Assembly: GCF_028705895.1 (NCBI RefSeq)
Contig: NZ_JAQWCQ010000032.1
Span: 1-42,888, forward strand
Reading direction: 5' to 3'
Length of the DNA stretch: 42,888 nt
Source of the DNA: Massilibacteroides sp.
GTDB lineage: Bacteria; Bacteroidota; Bacteroidia; Bacteroidales; Tannerellaceae
In this document: in pieces, positions 1 to 9,935 of the stretch
How the letters are laid out: every line of letters starts with the position of its first letter
How positions within the stretch are numbered: the first letter of the stretch is position 1
The notes under the pieces: generated by a model
Told to the model about the DNA's origin: nothing
Seen by the model: only the letters and a program-made list of their open reading frames with translations
Databases searched by the model: none
Program-made: the position numbers and the translations under genes

Positions 1-116
1 AGATCCTGAACACTTTATCTCCATAGACACTACAAAACGATTTCTGATAAAATCAAACATGAACCATTGCTATTCAACGGGTATTTTATATGTAAAATCA
101 ATACGACCGTCAAAGT

Positions 117-157
117 CGGGAAAAAGACCTCCTATCCTTTTGAGCAAAGATAGGAGG
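117..157 (-). terminator. Rho-independent terminator after the rhamnosidase gene
   Basis: Positions 128-136 pair perfectly with 149-157 (9 bp), and a further T/A pairing closes the loop. Read on the minus strand the stem is followed by a T-rich run at 117-126. It sits about 230 bp past the stop codon of the minus-strand rhamnosidase gene and fits the end of that transcript. The rest of 1-388 shows no gene I can support. Confidence 0.7.
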
Positions 158-388
158 CCGGTATCCTTCAAAGATGTCACATTTGGTACACTTTGGTTTT
201 TTTCTGGAATATATATTTAAAGAGGTCATATTGTAAAATTCAATCCTTACAACATCAACGTTATTACTACCAGCTACGGTGTGTTGAAAAGCCATTTTAT
301 TAGTCCAGTAGGCTAATTTAGCACATCCGTTCATGTCGATTATCGGTTTGTTATAATAGATTAGTGTAAGAGCTTTTGAATAAATTGT

Positions 389-3300
389 TTATCTATTGGC
401 TCTGAATTGATATTCTCCGGATTTCAGTTTAAGAATTACTTTTTTGTCTGTCTTTCCGATGACCTCAATAGCAGAGTTGTTCGTAATAGGGGCATTGTTT
501 TCTGATACCTGATCGATCGAACCTGCCGGTAGATAGAGAGTTGCTGTTGTGTTGGCGGGAACTACAAAATGGTAATCATATGTTTCATTTTTTATCGTCC
601 AACTGCTCTCTATCCGTCCATAGGGTGAGTCGTAATAGCCTTTTGCCCAACTCATTTGTTTGCTTAGGTCAGGTTCGGGTTGCAGTATGAAATGTTTGAA
701 GCCCGGATGTTTTTCATCCCGTTCTATTCCGAGCGAATGGTTATACATCCACGAACCAATTGCACCGAATGAATAATGATTGAATGAATTCATAGAATTG
801 TTGCCGCTAAACCCTTGTTCTTTTGTGTAGGAATTAAGACGTTCCCAAATGGTTGTCGCTCCCTGTTCAACGGAATACAGCCAGGAGGGATAGGTCTTTT
901 GTTGTAGGATACGGTAGGCTCTTTCTGAATAACCTAAATCGGTCAGTACCCGGTTAATCCAGGCTGTTCCGATAAATCCCGTCATTAACGAGTAGGGGGG
1001 ATAGATCTTTTCGCCCACTTTCGTTTCATGGTCAATACAGTAAGTCAGATTTTTGACGGCTTTTTCTTTTGTTTGTTCATCACAGATACCAAATGCCAGA
1101 GGGAGCACATATGAAGTTTGTGTTCCGATAATTTCTCCTTTCTTTTCCGGTTGGCGGAATCCGGAATGGATCGTTTGTCCCGTTTCCGGATGGAAATAAG
1201 TCCTATTAAAAAAAGCCTTCCGTTCTACGTACAGTCCGGCAAACCGTTTCGCGTCTTCTTCCTTATTCAAAGCTGAGGCAACACGCTGCATAATTTCCAG
1301 ATCAAAAATAAAATAAGCTTCCCAAAGCAGTGTGTTGTCGTTTTTATCCTGTTCAGGACCAAGCCAATCGCCCAGATTACCTTCGGTAAGCAGACCCGTT
1401 TGCGGATCGATATAAGTTAATAAATAATCAATATAAGCTTCCATGGCATCGTAATGTTCAGACAACATCCGGATATCGTTGTATTGCAGGTAACTTTCCC
1501 AAGCTACCGTTATGCCGGCACTCCCCCAGAGTATGCCTCCAAAACCACCTCCTACAGGTGCTACATCTGCGAACCGCCCGTCTTCCCGTTGTGTGTCGCG
1601 CATAGCTTGCATATGGCGACGAAGGAACTGTGGTATATCGCTTAGATAATTTGCCGTACGGGAGAAGACAGAGATATCGCCGCTCCATCCCATTCGTTCG
1701 TTACGTTGAGGACAATCCGTCGGAATGGATAGGAAGTTACCCCGTGTTGACCAGATGATATTGTCCCACAACTTGTTGACTTCTTTATTAGATGTTTGAT
1801 AGCTCGATGCAAGCCCGTGGATTGAACTCAGTACATCTCCTTTCACAGCTTCCAAAGGTAAGGCATTGCTTATTCCGGTTATTTCGACAAACCTGTAACC
1901 GTGAAATGTGAAATGGGGATGGATAATTTCATTGCCACCTTTTGTAATATAGATGTCTTGCGCAAGTGCGCCACGGATATTTTCGAGCATGATCATACCT
2001 ACATTGTCTGCGAATTCAGGCAGGTCAGGGTATTTCACTTCAGCAAATCGTAGTATGATCTCCTTTCCCGGTTGCTCCCCTGATAAGGCAATACGTGGAA
2101 TACCAGCCATATTCTGTCCCATATCATAAACGTAAACGCCTGGCCTGACTTCTTCCATCGAGATTGCGGTAAGTTCTTTTACTTTCTTTACTGTTTGCCC
2201 GTATTGCCCGACTAACTGCATGTTTGAAAAATCATTCACAGCAGGCATTCGTCCGGCTTCGATGTCTTTGTCGTGTACGATCGCATTTTCCTGATTAACC
2301 TCTGTCGCCCGTTTCCAATTAGAGGCATCATACGAAGCTTCTGTCCAGCCTGCTATCTGGTCTTCTTTTTGGGCATCATAGACTTCACCCTGAAAGAAAC
2401 TGCTGTAAACCACCGGCCCGTCATCAAAATAAGACCAAGTATCTGGTTGGCTGACGATCATTTCTTCTGTTCCGTCTGCATACGTGATCACTAATTTAGC
2501 CAGAATAGATTGTCTGTCACCGAACAGATTCCATAGATAGCCCATATACGTAATCGCTCCGCTCCACCAGCCTTCTCCCATTGTTATGCCTATCGCATTC
2601 TCTCCGGGATGAACATATTCTGTCACGTCATAGGTCTGATACAGATGATGTTTGTTGTATTGCGTCAATCCGGGATTGAAATAGTCATCACCTATTCTCT
2701 TTCCGTTCAGGTATGCCTCATAGATCCCTCGCGCTGTAATATACAGACGAGCCTTAGCAACCTTCGTCTTCTTTGAAGAGAAAACCGAACGAAGCATCGG
2801 CATAGATTTTTTCCGGATATCGCTAACGATAAATGAACCGTCGTCTGCTCCATTTACCGGATAAGATTTGTCAGGCATCGTATAGAGGATATTATTCGGT
2901 ACACGATAATTATGTACGTTAACTGTTGAAAAAGTCGCTTTTTGATTCGGTTTCATAGAAAAACCGATCTCGCAAAGTAGCGGAAAGCAGATATAATCCC
3001 AGCTATTCCCAATCGGGTTGATTACAACTTTCCCAATCTTGTTCGCTTCATCTTCTCCTCCGATATAAAATTCCGTAGAGCTATACATCGTTTTGAGATA
3101 TACCGTATGCGCTTCGTATTTGTTGCTGTTATTAATGATCGAAGCAGGAACAGCCAAACGCTCCAACGGGACATCCTTCTTATCGTTGGGTGCGTAACCT
3201 ACGCGATAAATACTCAAAAAGGCAGTTTTGCCTGAATTCATCCCCGAAATATCCAGTTCTACTTCGACATACGACTCGTTTTCTTCATTCTGCAAATTGT

Positions 3301-3880
3301 AAATATTCATATCTCGATCCATCAGACGAGGATCGTTAGCTCCAAAAACAAATCCGGCTTTCGTAGATTCGCTCTCTTTGTCCAACAGAACCGTATAATT
3401 GATATTAAAAATAGGCAGATAATCGGGATAGAGAACCAAATCTTCGTCTCCGCCACCGATCCATTTCGCGCCCTCCCAAGCCTCGATCGAAGGATTCATC
3501 AGTCCCGTCTCAAACCAGGATTCGGAAGACAGCATCTTGTTATCCTGATTCCAAACCTCCAACTTCCATTGATAACGCGTACAAGGCTGTAGCTTTTCCC
3601 CCTCATATTCTATATTCAAAGAGATATCACTGTTGACTTTCCCCGAATCCCAGACCTGCTGTTTTGCTTCGTCAACCACCATAATCCGGTAAGCCGTTTG
3701 TGCCTGCCCTCGTTCCGAAGAAACCATCTGCCAACTAAAATGCGGCCTATCTACATCAATACCCAACGGAGCCTCTGCATATTCAACCAATAAAGAAGAT
3801 AGTTTATTTCCGGAACAAGCGACGAAAAGAAACATGAAAAAAAGTAGCGGTGGTATTCGTTTTAATTTAGTTGCAGACAT
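389..3880 (-). CDS. Alpha-L-rhamnosidase, GH78 family, lipoprotein
   Basis: Predicted to remove terminal alpha-L-rhamnose from glycans outside the cytoplasm. The protein has 1163 residues, starting MSATKLKRI, with a lipoprotein signal and lipidation Cys at 22 (FVAC). An N-terminal fibronectin-like region (about 30-130) is followed by beta-rich domains typical of GH78 (about 340-690), the (alpha/alpha)6 catalytic domain (about 690-1050) and a C-terminal beta domain. The GH78 signature TDCPQRNERMGWSGD is at 721-735 (D722, E728, D735), and GATTIWERL around E1013 is the second conserved acidic site. Which Glu is acid and which is base is assigned from family knowledge. An upstream in-frame ATG at 4021 exists, but the chosen start is next to a promoter-like motif and gives a proper signal peptide. 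An extra jelly-roll-like stretch at about 140-330 lengthens it beyond many GH78 enzymes. It is divergent from the glycosidase genes that follow. Confidence 0.92.
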   Translation of the reverse strand: MSATKLKRIPPLLFFMFLFVACSGNKLSSLLVEYAEAPLGIDVDRPHFSWQMVSSERGQAQTAYRIMVVDEAKQQVWDSGKVNSDISLNIEYEGEKLQPCTRYQWKLEVWNQDNKMLSSESWFETGLMNPSIEAWEGAKWIGGGDEDLVLYPDYLPIFNINYTVLLDKESESTKAGFVFGANDPRLMDRDMNIYNLQNEENESYVEVELDISGMNSGKTAFLSIYRVGYAPNDKKDVPLERLAVPASIINNSNKYEAHTVYLKTMYSSTEFYIGGEDEANKIGKVVINPIGNSWDYICFPLLCEIGFSMKPNQKATFSTVNVHNYRVPNNILYTMPDKSYPVNGADDGSFIVSDIRKKSMPMLRSVFSSKKTKVAKARLYITARGIYEAYLNGKRIGDDYFNPGLTQYNKHHLYQTYDVTEYVHPGENAIGITMGEGWWSGAITYMGYLWNLFGDRQSILAKLVITYADGTEEMIVSQPDTWSYFDDGPVVYSSFFQGEVYDAQKEDQIAGWTEASYDASNWKRATEVNQENAIVHDKDIEAGRMPAVNDFSNMQLVGQYGQTVKKVKELTAISMEEVRPGVYVYDMGQNMAGIPRIALSGEQPGKEIILRFAEVKYPDLPEFADNVGMIMLENIRGALAQDIYITKGGNEIIHPHFTFHGYRFVEITGISNALPLEAVKGDVLSSIHGLASSYQTSNKEVNKLWDNIIWSTRGNFLSIPTDCPQRNERMGWSGDISVFSRTANYLSDIPQFLRRHMQAMRDTQREDGRFADVAPVGGGFGGILWGSAGITVAWESYLQYNDIRMLSEHYDAMEAYIDYLLTYIDPQTGLLTEGNLGDWLGPEQDKNDNTLLWEAYFIFDLEIMQRVASALNKEEDAKRFAGLYVERKAFFNRTYFHPETGQTIHSGFRQPEKKGEIIGTQTSYVLPLAFGICDEQTKEKAVKNLTYCIDHETKVGEKIYPPYSLMTGFIGTAWINRVLTDLGYSERAYRILQQKTYPSWLYSVEQGATTIWERLNSYTKEQGFSGNNSMNSFNHYSFGAIGSWMYNHSLGIERDEKHPGFKHFILQPEPDLSKQMSWAKGYYDSPYGRIESSWTIKNETYDYHFVVPANTTATLYLPAGSIDQVSENNAPITNNSAIEVIGKTDKKVILKLKSGEYQFRANR

Positions 3881-3923
3881 GGTATCGATAGAATTATAGT
3901 TTTTCCAAAATCGGGATAGTATG

Positions 3924-3954
3924 CAAATTAAAGGAATTTTCTGAATGCTACAAA
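3924..3954 (-). promoter_or_regulatory. Candidate Bacteroidetes-type promoter of the rhamnosidase gene
   Basis: On the minus strand TTTG (3951-3954) lies 19 bp before TTAATTTG (3924-3931), which matches the TAnnTTTG -7 consensus at all but one position. The implied 5' leader is about 35 nt before the ATG at 3880. This supports the shorter start. The rest of the 3881-4225 divergent gap is AT-rich, with several TTTG runs on the plus strand around 4151-4166 but no convincing -7 partner for the next gene. Confidence 0.55.
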
Positions 3955-4225
3955 CTCTTATATTTTTTTTGCCTATTGAGGATATGAAAAAACAGACATT
4001 GAGAAGTATAACAAAGGACAAAGCCTGCTTTCGAAGGTTTTGAATAGTATCGGATAAACTGTTCTTTAAAATGCCAATTCTTCATTCCTGCAAGAAAGTT
4101 TAAACCTTTTGAATGATTATTGAAAGGGAGATTTCCTGAAAAGGGCGTTCTTTGTTTGAGGGTTTGAGCTCTTTTTTGAGTCTAACTTGCATATGACGTG
4201 TAACCTTATTATAAATTAATATACC

Positions 4226-6751
4226 ATGAAGAGGATTTTTCAGTTACCTATTATTCTTCTTTTATTACTTGTTACTGCTTGCGGAGCTGATCAAGTGAAA
4301 TTTCAGTCTGAACGAACCAATTCGTTGCGGGCTCCTGCTTTTCCGTTAGTTACTATTGACCCTTACACTTGTGCCTGGTCGTTTACGGATAAATTGAATG
4401 AAGATCCGGTTCGACATTGGACGGGAAAAGAACATCCTTTAATTGGTGCTTTACGGGTGGATGGACAGGTTTTTCGTTTTATGGGCGTTGAAGACTTGCC
4501 GATGAAACCGTTGCTGCCGACTGCGGCTATGGAAAAATGGGATGCTGCTTATTCGATGTCTGTTCCTTCTGGAAAATGGACGGACGTTAATTTCAATGAT
4601 GCTGCTTGGACACAGGGAAAAGCGGCCTTTGGGACGCCTAATATGCCGTATCTGTCAACTTCGTGGGAGACGAAAGATATTTGGGTGCGTCGTTCGTTTG
4701 ATCTTTCAGAGGATTTAAGTACAAAGGAAATCTGGTTGGAATATTCGCATGATGATATTTTTGAATTATATATAAATGGTATTCAGGTTGTAGCTACTGA
4801 TTATTCATGGAAAAATCATGTAATGCTTAAATTAAGTGATGAGGTAAAAGCTACCTTGAAGTCCGGAAAGAATGTAATTGCGGCACATTGCTATAATAAG
4901 ACAGGTGGCGGGTATGTGGATTTTGGATTGTTTGAAAAATTGGCTTTGCCTGATCCATTTGTTCAAAAGGCCGTTCAGAAATCTGTGAATGTATTGCCAA
5001 CGCAGACATATTATACATTTGAGTGTGGTCCGGTAGAGTTGGATTTGATTTTTACAGCTCCTTTCTTAATGGATGATCTGGAATTAATGAGTACGCCTGT
5101 AAACTATATTTCGTATCAGGTACGTTCTACGGATGGTACGGCACATGATGTTCAATTTTATCTTGAGGGAACGCCTCAATGGGCAGTGCATGATGATTCG
5201 CAGAAAATAACGGTAGGTAAAGAAGAAAAAAACGGAATAAGTTATCTGAAAGCCGGTACGGAAGAACAACCCGTGTTAGGTCGGAAAGGAGATAATGTAC
5301 GTATTGACTGGGGATATTTCTATCTGGCGGCTGCGAATAAAGCCAATGAATCAGTTGCCTTTGGTGATTATCATTCTTTGAAAAATGAATTTGCTACGGA
5401 AGGTAATCTCAATAAATCAACAACCAATACAAGCTACAGTCATAATATGTATGATAGCATGACGGCTATGGCTTATACACAAGATTTGGGACAGGTGTCG
5501 AATGCAGCTTCCGGATTTTTGATGATCGGTTATGATGATCTTTATTCTATTCAATATTTTAAAGATAACCGTCAGGCTTACTGGAAGCGGAATGGGCAGG
5601 TCGATATTTATCAGGCTTTTGAAAAGATGAATAAAGAATATCCTGTGATTATGAATAAATGTCGTGCATTGGATAATAAATTGATGGATGATGCCTTAAA
5701 AACAGGAAATAAAGAATATGCTGAGCTTTGTGCGCTTGCTTATCGTCAGTCTATCGCTGCACATAAATTGGTTGAGGATAAAGAAGGAAACTTGCTGTTC
5801 CTTTCAAAAGAAAACTTTAGCAATGGTTCTATTGGTACGGTAGATGTAACGTATCCTTCTGCCCCTATGTATCTGATTTATAATCCGGACTTATTGAAGG
5901 GTATGATGAATCCGATTTTCTATTATAGTGAAAGCGGGCAGTGGAATAAGCCTTTCCCATCGCATGATGTGGGTACTTATCCTTTGGCAAACGGGCAGAC
6001 TTATCCTGAAGATATGCCGGTGGAGGAAGCTGGAAATATGTTGATCCTGACTACAGCAATTGCTATGCGTGAAGGAAATACAGACTATGCTCGTAAACAT
6101 TGGGAAGTACTGACTGTCTGGGCTAATTATTTGTTGAAGGAAGGTTTTGATCCGGGTAATCAACTTTGTACGGACGACTTTGCAGGTCATCTTGCTCGTA
6201 ATGTTAATCTTTCAGTAAAAGCCATTATGGGAATTGCAGGATACGGTAAGCTTGCCGAGATGATGGGAGATAATGAAACTGCATCAAAATATCTTGGCGC
6301 TGCAAAAGATATGGCTGCTAAGTGGATTGACATGGCTGCTGATGGAGATCATTTCCGTTTGACGTTTGATCAACCAAACACCTGGAGTCAGAAGTATAAT
6401 TTAGTTTGGGATAAAGTTTTCGGTACAAATATATTTGCTCCTGAAGTTGCTCAAAAAGAAATTGCGTATTATCTGACGAAGCAAGAAAATTATGGTCTTC
6501 CTTTGGATAGCCGTAAAACATATACGAAGTCTGACTGGATTTTGTGGACTGCCTGTCTGACTGATAATACGGAAGAGTTTGCTAACTTAGTTGCTCCTGT
6601 ATATAAATATGCAAACGAGACAACTACACGAATGCCATTGAGTGATTGGCATGAAACGACGGATGGTAAATCTGTCGGTTTCCGCGCTCGTTCAGTTGTT
6701 GGCGGTTACTATATGAAGATGTTGTACGAAATGTCTTTGTTGAAAAAATGA
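4226..6751 (+). CDS. Glutaminase-A-like lipoprotein (DUF4964/DUF5127/DUF4965/DUF1793 architecture)
   Basis: 841 residues with a lipoprotein signal (LVTAC, Cys19). The opening RAPAFPLVTIDPYTCAWS with HWTG, RVDG and RFMG is the DUF4964 signature. It is followed by a DUF5127-like beta domain and a helical C-terminal half with an (alpha/alpha)6 look (about 480-835), including the DLCTDDFAGHLARN-like segment (here LCTDDFAGHLARNVNLS) found in this family. The family is named for fungal glutaminase A, but in Bacteroidales it sits in glycan loci and the true substrate is open. Residues about 103-240 form an inserted jelly-roll/galactose-binding-like segment (DIWVRRSFDL, HDDIFELYINGIQ). The gene overlaps the next start by 4 nt (ATGA), so it is translationally coupled to the GH43. 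Confidence 0.82.
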   Translation: MKRIFQLPIILLLLLVTACGADQVKFQSERTNSLRAPAFPLVTIDPYTCAWSFTDKLNEDPVRHWTGKEHPLIGALRVDGQVFRFMGVEDLPMKPLLPTAAMEKWDAAYSMSVPSGKWTDVNFNDAAWTQGKAAFGTPNMPYLSTSWETKDIWVRRSFDLSEDLSTKEIWLEYSHDDIFELYINGIQVVATDYSWKNHVMLKLSDEVKATLKSGKNVIAAHCYNKTGGGYVDFGLFEKLALPDPFVQKAVQKSVNVLPTQTYYTFECGPVELDLIFTAPFLMDDLELMSTPVNYISYQVRSTDGTAHDVQFYLEGTPQWAVHDDSQKITVGKEEKNGISYLKAGTEEQPVLGRKGDNVRIDWGYFYLAAANKANESVAFGDYHSLKNEFATEGNLNKSTTNTSYSHNMYDSMTAMAYTQDLGQVSNAASGFLMIGYDDLYSIQYFKDNRQAYWKRNGQVDIYQAFEKMNKEYPVIMNKCRALDNKLMDDALKTGNKEYAELCALAYRQSIAAHKLVEDKEGNLLFLSKENFSNGSIGTVDVTYPSAPMYLIYNPDLLKGMMNPIFYYSESGQWNKPFPSHDVGTYPLANGQTYPEDMPVEEAGNMLILTTAIAMREGNTDYARKHWEVLTVWANYLLKEGFDPGNQLCTDDFAGHLARNVNLSVKAIMGIAGYGKLAEMMGDNETASKYLGAAKDMAAKWIDMAADGDHFRLTFDQPNTWSQKYNLVWDKVFGTNIFAPEVAQKEIAYYLTKQENYGLPLDSRKTYTKSDWILWTACLTDNTEEFANLVAPVYKYANETTTRMPLSDWHETTDGKSVGFRARSVVGGYYMKMLYEMSLLKK

Positions 6752-7866
6752 TTAATATGAACAATTGTTTTATCCTTGCTCTGATTGCATCTTTGTTTTT
6801 CGCCTGTGGAAATAGAAACACAAAGAAAGAAGTTAGCTATACCAATCCGTTGAGTGTTGAGTTTGGTGATCCATATGTCCTGCTTGCTTCTGATGGGCGA
6901 TATTATATGTATGGAACAGGTGCCGGAGCAGTGGATGGATTTTGTGCCTATTCATCGGATGATCTGGTAAACTGGAAGCCGGAAGGACAGGTCTATCGCG
7001 GGAATACTCCGGGCTCTTGGGCTGTGGCTAATTTCTGGGCTCCGGAAGTTTATGAACGAAATGGAAAGTTTTACATGTTTTTCAGTGCCGACTGGAAAAA
7101 TAATCCAACCAACGAATTAGAGAACTTCAAAATCGGAGTTGCTGTGTCAGACAAGCCAACCGGACCATTCAAAGAGATGAGCGATCGTCCATTGTTCGAT
7201 CCCGGCTATCCGGCTATCGATGGAAATATTTTTGAGGATGAAGATGGTCGGAATTATTTATATTTCTCTCGTTGCTGCTATAAACATCCTGTAGAAAGTG
7301 AGGTGGCTACCTGGGCAAAAGAACAAGGTTTATTTGACGAGATTGAGGAAAGTTGGATTTACGGGGTAGAAATAAAACCTGATTTTACAGAAATAATAGG
7401 AGAACCGGTATTAATTCTTCGCCCACCGGTGACGAATGATGATGCGCAAGCAGAGTGGGAGAGTCGCTCCGTAACATCCGGAGAAGTGAACAGACGTTGG
7501 ACAGAAGGTTCATATACCTTTAAGCAAGACGGTACTTATTATATGATGTATTCCGCGAACTATTTTGGGGGAGAAAACTATGCTGTGGGGTATGCAACAG
7601 CGAAAACGCCGTTAGGACCCTATATCAAAAGTGCAGATAACCCTGTGCTTCAGAAAAACACCCCGAAAGGTGGAATTGTAACGGGAACGGGACATAACAG
7701 TATCGTAAAATCGCGGGACGGAAATGAAATGTATTGCGTTTATCACGGACGCACCAGCGCAACAGGTAATGAACGAGTTGTCTTTATTGATAAAATGGGC
7801 GTTGACAAGCAAGGGAAATTATATGTCGATGGTCCAACAACAACTCCTCAGGTAATCAAACCGTGA
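6748..7866 (+). CDS. GH43 family glycoside hydrolase, lipoprotein
   Basis: A five-bladed beta-propeller GH43, the family of beta-xylosidases, alpha-L-arabinofuranosidases and related exo-enzymes. 372 residues with a lipoprotein signal (LFFAC, Cys20). The three expected catalytic acids are visible: Asp41 in FGDPYVLL (base), Asp158 in AIDGNIFED (pKa modulator) and Glu253 in WTEGSYTF (acid). Role labels follow the family, and the exact sugar cannot be told. The start at 6748 overlaps the stop of the upstream gene. An ATG three codons on (6757) is an alternative that leaves the signal peptide intact. 61 bp separate it from the GH2 gene, so the three plus-strand genes look like one operon. Confidence 0.9.
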   Translation: MINMNNCFILALIASLFFACGNRNTKKEVSYTNPLSVEFGDPYVLLASDGRYYMYGTGAGAVDGFCAYSSDDLVNWKPEGQVYRGNTPGSWAVANFWAPEVYERNGKFYMFFSADWKNNPTNELENFKIGVAVSDKPTGPFKEMSDRPLFDPGYPAIDGNIFEDEDGRNYLYFSRCCYKHPVESEVATWAKEQGLFDEIEESWIYGVEIKPDFTEIIGEPVLILRPPVTNDDAQAEWESRSVTSGEVNRRWTEGSYTFKQDGTYYMMYSANYFGGENYAVGYATAKTPLGPYIKSADNPVLQKNTPKGGIVTGTGHNSIVKSRDGNEMYCVYHGRTSATGNERVVFIDKMGVDKQGKLYVDGPTTTPQVIKP

Positions 7867-7927
7867 GAAGCGAAGGAAATAAGCATTTGTACATAGTTAT
7901 AATTATACATTACTTAAATTCAAAAAC

Positions 7928-9739
7928 ATGAAAAAACAGTTTTTAGTATGTGCTCTTCTTGCGTTAGCAATGACTGCAAGCGCGCAATGGAAACCGGTAG
8001 GTGATAAATTGAAAACTCCCTGGACGGAAAAAGTAGATCCGAACAATGTGTTGCCGGAATATCCACGTCCTCAAATGGAACGTACAGCATGGGTCAATCT
8101 GAATGGTTTGTGGGATTATGCAATCAAACCTTGCGGAGAAGTTGAACCGGTTGCTTTTGACGGTAATATACTTGTCCCCTTTGCGATAGAATCGTCACTG
8201 TCTGGTGTTCAGAAAGAAGTAGGAGAGAAGAATGAGCTCTGGTACAAACGTACGTTTACCGTCCCTTCTGCCTGGAAGAATAAAGATGTGTTATTAAACT
8301 TCGGTGCTGTAGATTGGAAGGCTGATGTGTATGTGAATGATATTTTAATAGGTTCTCACAAAGGCGGATTTACTCCTTTTTCTTTCAATATAACTCCGTA
8401 TCTGGCAGGTAAAAGTACTCATAAGTTGGTGGTACGAGTATGGGATCCAAGCGATAAAGGTTATCAACCGCGCGGAAAACAAACCTCTAAACCGGAAGGT
8501 ATATGGTACACACCGGTAACTGGTATCTGGCAAACCGTATGGATTGAACCGGTTGCTTCCGTTCATGTTACTTCCATCAAGGCTATACCCAACATCGATA
8601 ATGGTACATTAGCCGTAACCGTTGGCGCTTCTTGTGCATGTCCTTCTAATATTGTTGAAGTAAAATTATTAGATAAAGGACAAGTCGTAGCTACAGCAAA
8701 AGGACTTGCCGGAAAAGAACTTCGTTTAGGTGTGAAGAATCCTACGCTTTGGGATCCAACGAATCCATATTTGTATGATATGAAAGTTTCTATTGCGAAA
8801 GACGGTAAGGTACAGGATGAAGTGAAATCTTACACTGCTTTCCGTAAAATATCTAAGAAACGGGATGCAAATGGTATCCTGCGTATGCAATTGAATAATA
8901 AAAATCTATTCCATTATGGTCCGTTAGACCAAGGCTGGTGGCCGGATGGATTATATACAGCTCCTACAGATGAAGCTTTGGCTTTTGATGTCGTTAAGAC
9001 AAAAGAATGGGGATACAATATGATTCGCAAGCACGTAAAAGTAGAACCTGCTCGCTGGTATTATCATTGCGATAAATTAGGTATGTTGGTATGGCAGGAT
9101 ATGCCGAGTGGTGATATGGGTAACCAATGGGCTCCTCATCAATATAATGCCGGTACAGATAAAAAACGTTCCGCTGAATCTATTGCTAACTACGATCAGG
9201 AATGGAAAGAGATTATGGATTTATGTGTTTCTAATCCGTCAGTTGTCGTTTGGGTGCCGTTTAACGAAGCTTGGGGGCAGTTTGATACGGAACGTGTAGC
9301 AGAATGGACGGCAGCGTATGATCCTTCACGTCTTGTCAACCCTGCCAGTGGAGGAAACCATCGTCCAACAGGCGATATTCTTGACTTGCATAACTATCCT
9401 GGTCCTGCCATGTTCTTATTTGATGCAGAACGCGTAAACGTATTAGGCGAATATGGTGGTATCGGACTTGCACTTGAAGATCATCTTTGGTGGAATAAAC
9501 GTAACTGGGGTTATATACAGTTTAAGAATAGTGATGAAGTAACAGCAGAATACGTGAAGTATGCAAACGAACTGAAATCATTTATTGATCGTGGTTTCTC
9601 TGCTGCGGTTTATACGCAGACTACCGATGTAGAAGGAGAAGTAAATGGCGTTATGACATATGACCGTAAAGTTATTAAAATGAACGAAGCTACTCTTCGC
9701 AAAACAAATCAGGAAGTGATAAAATCTCTTTCAGAATAA
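7928..9739 (+). CDS. GH2 family glycoside hydrolase, exported
   Basis: 603 residues with a Sec signal peptide cleaved near ASA-Q20, so probably periplasmic. Domain order is GH2 sugar-binding jelly roll (about 50-210), immunoglobulin-like domain (about 212-305) and TIM barrel (about 315-600). The acid/base is Glu447 in WVPFNEAWG and the nucleophile Glu508 in VLGEYGG. These shorter GH2 members are often labelled beta-galactosidase, but beta-glucuronidase, mannosidase and arabinosidase activities also occur, so the substrate stays open. Third gene of the plus-strand glycosidase operon, which ends at a strong hairpin terminator about 20 bp downstream. Confidence 0.9.
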   Translation: MKKQFLVCALLALAMTASAQWKPVGDKLKTPWTEKVDPNNVLPEYPRPQMERTAWVNLNGLWDYAIKPCGEVEPVAFDGNILVPFAIESSLSGVQKEVGEKNELWYKRTFTVPSAWKNKDVLLNFGAVDWKADVYVNDILIGSHKGGFTPFSFNITPYLAGKSTHKLVVRVWDPSDKGYQPRGKQTSKPEGIWYTPVTGIWQTVWIEPVASVHVTSIKAIPNIDNGTLAVTVGASCACPSNIVEVKLLDKGQVVATAKGLAGKELRLGVKNPTLWDPTNPYLYDMKVSIAKDGKVQDEVKSYTAFRKISKKRDANGILRMQLNNKNLFHYGPLDQGWWPDGLYTAPTDEALAFDVVKTKEWGYNMIRKHVKVEPARWYYHCDKLGMLVWQDMPSGDMGNQWAPHQYNAGTDKKRSAESIANYDQEWKEIMDLCVSNPSVVVWVPFNEAWGQFDTERVAEWTAAYDPSRLVNPASGGNHRPTGDILDLHNYPGPAMFLFDAERVNVLGEYGGIGLALEDHLWWNKRNWGYIQFKNSDEVTAEYVKYANELKSFIDRGFSAAVYTQTTDVEGEVNGVMTYDRKVIKMNEATLRKTNQEVIKSLSE

Positions 9740-9760
9740 AGAAAAAATATAATAGTGTAA

Positions 9761-9815
9761 AAAAACCTCGTAGTATGTTGTTAGTAACATGGACTACGAG
9801 GTTTTTGCTTTTTTA
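9761..9815 (+). terminator. Strong terminator after the glycosidase operon
   Basis: Positions 9761-9774 pair perfectly with 9793-9806, giving a 14-bp stem that includes flanking A/T pairs. An inner ATGTT/AACAT adds to it, and a T-rich run follows. It closes the glutaminase-like/GH43/GH2 operon and insulates menA. Confidence 0.9.
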
Positions 9816-9901
9816 TCTAAGAGCATACTCTTCTCCGGATCAAGCTCTAAAAGTCCTTATCATTATTAAGAGAATATAAAAAAGAATCCTACCTTTTGTA
9901 T

Positions 9902-9909
9902 TACTTTTG
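9902..9909 (+). promoter_or_regulatory. Candidate -7 element for menA
   Basis: TACTTTTG matches TAnnTTTG exactly and lies 27 bp before the menA ATG. No clear TTTG is seen at the -33 position, which is common for these promoters. Confidence 0.4.
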
Positions 9910-9935
9910 TGATAATACAATAGAATATCCAGTTA

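Noticed and set aside
110-334. 74-codon minus-strand reading frame downstream of the rhamnosidase gene
   Set aside because: Its 3' part runs through the terminator hairpin at 128-157, it has no recognisable family features and no start signal.
1454-1688. Overlapping frames on both strands inside the rhamnosidase gene
   Set aside because: They are shadows of the catalytic-domain coding sequence.
3881-4021. 47-residue N-terminal extension of the rhamnosidase
   Set aside because: The extension would cross the promoter-like motif at 3924-3954, and the internal Met gives a proper lipoprotein signal.
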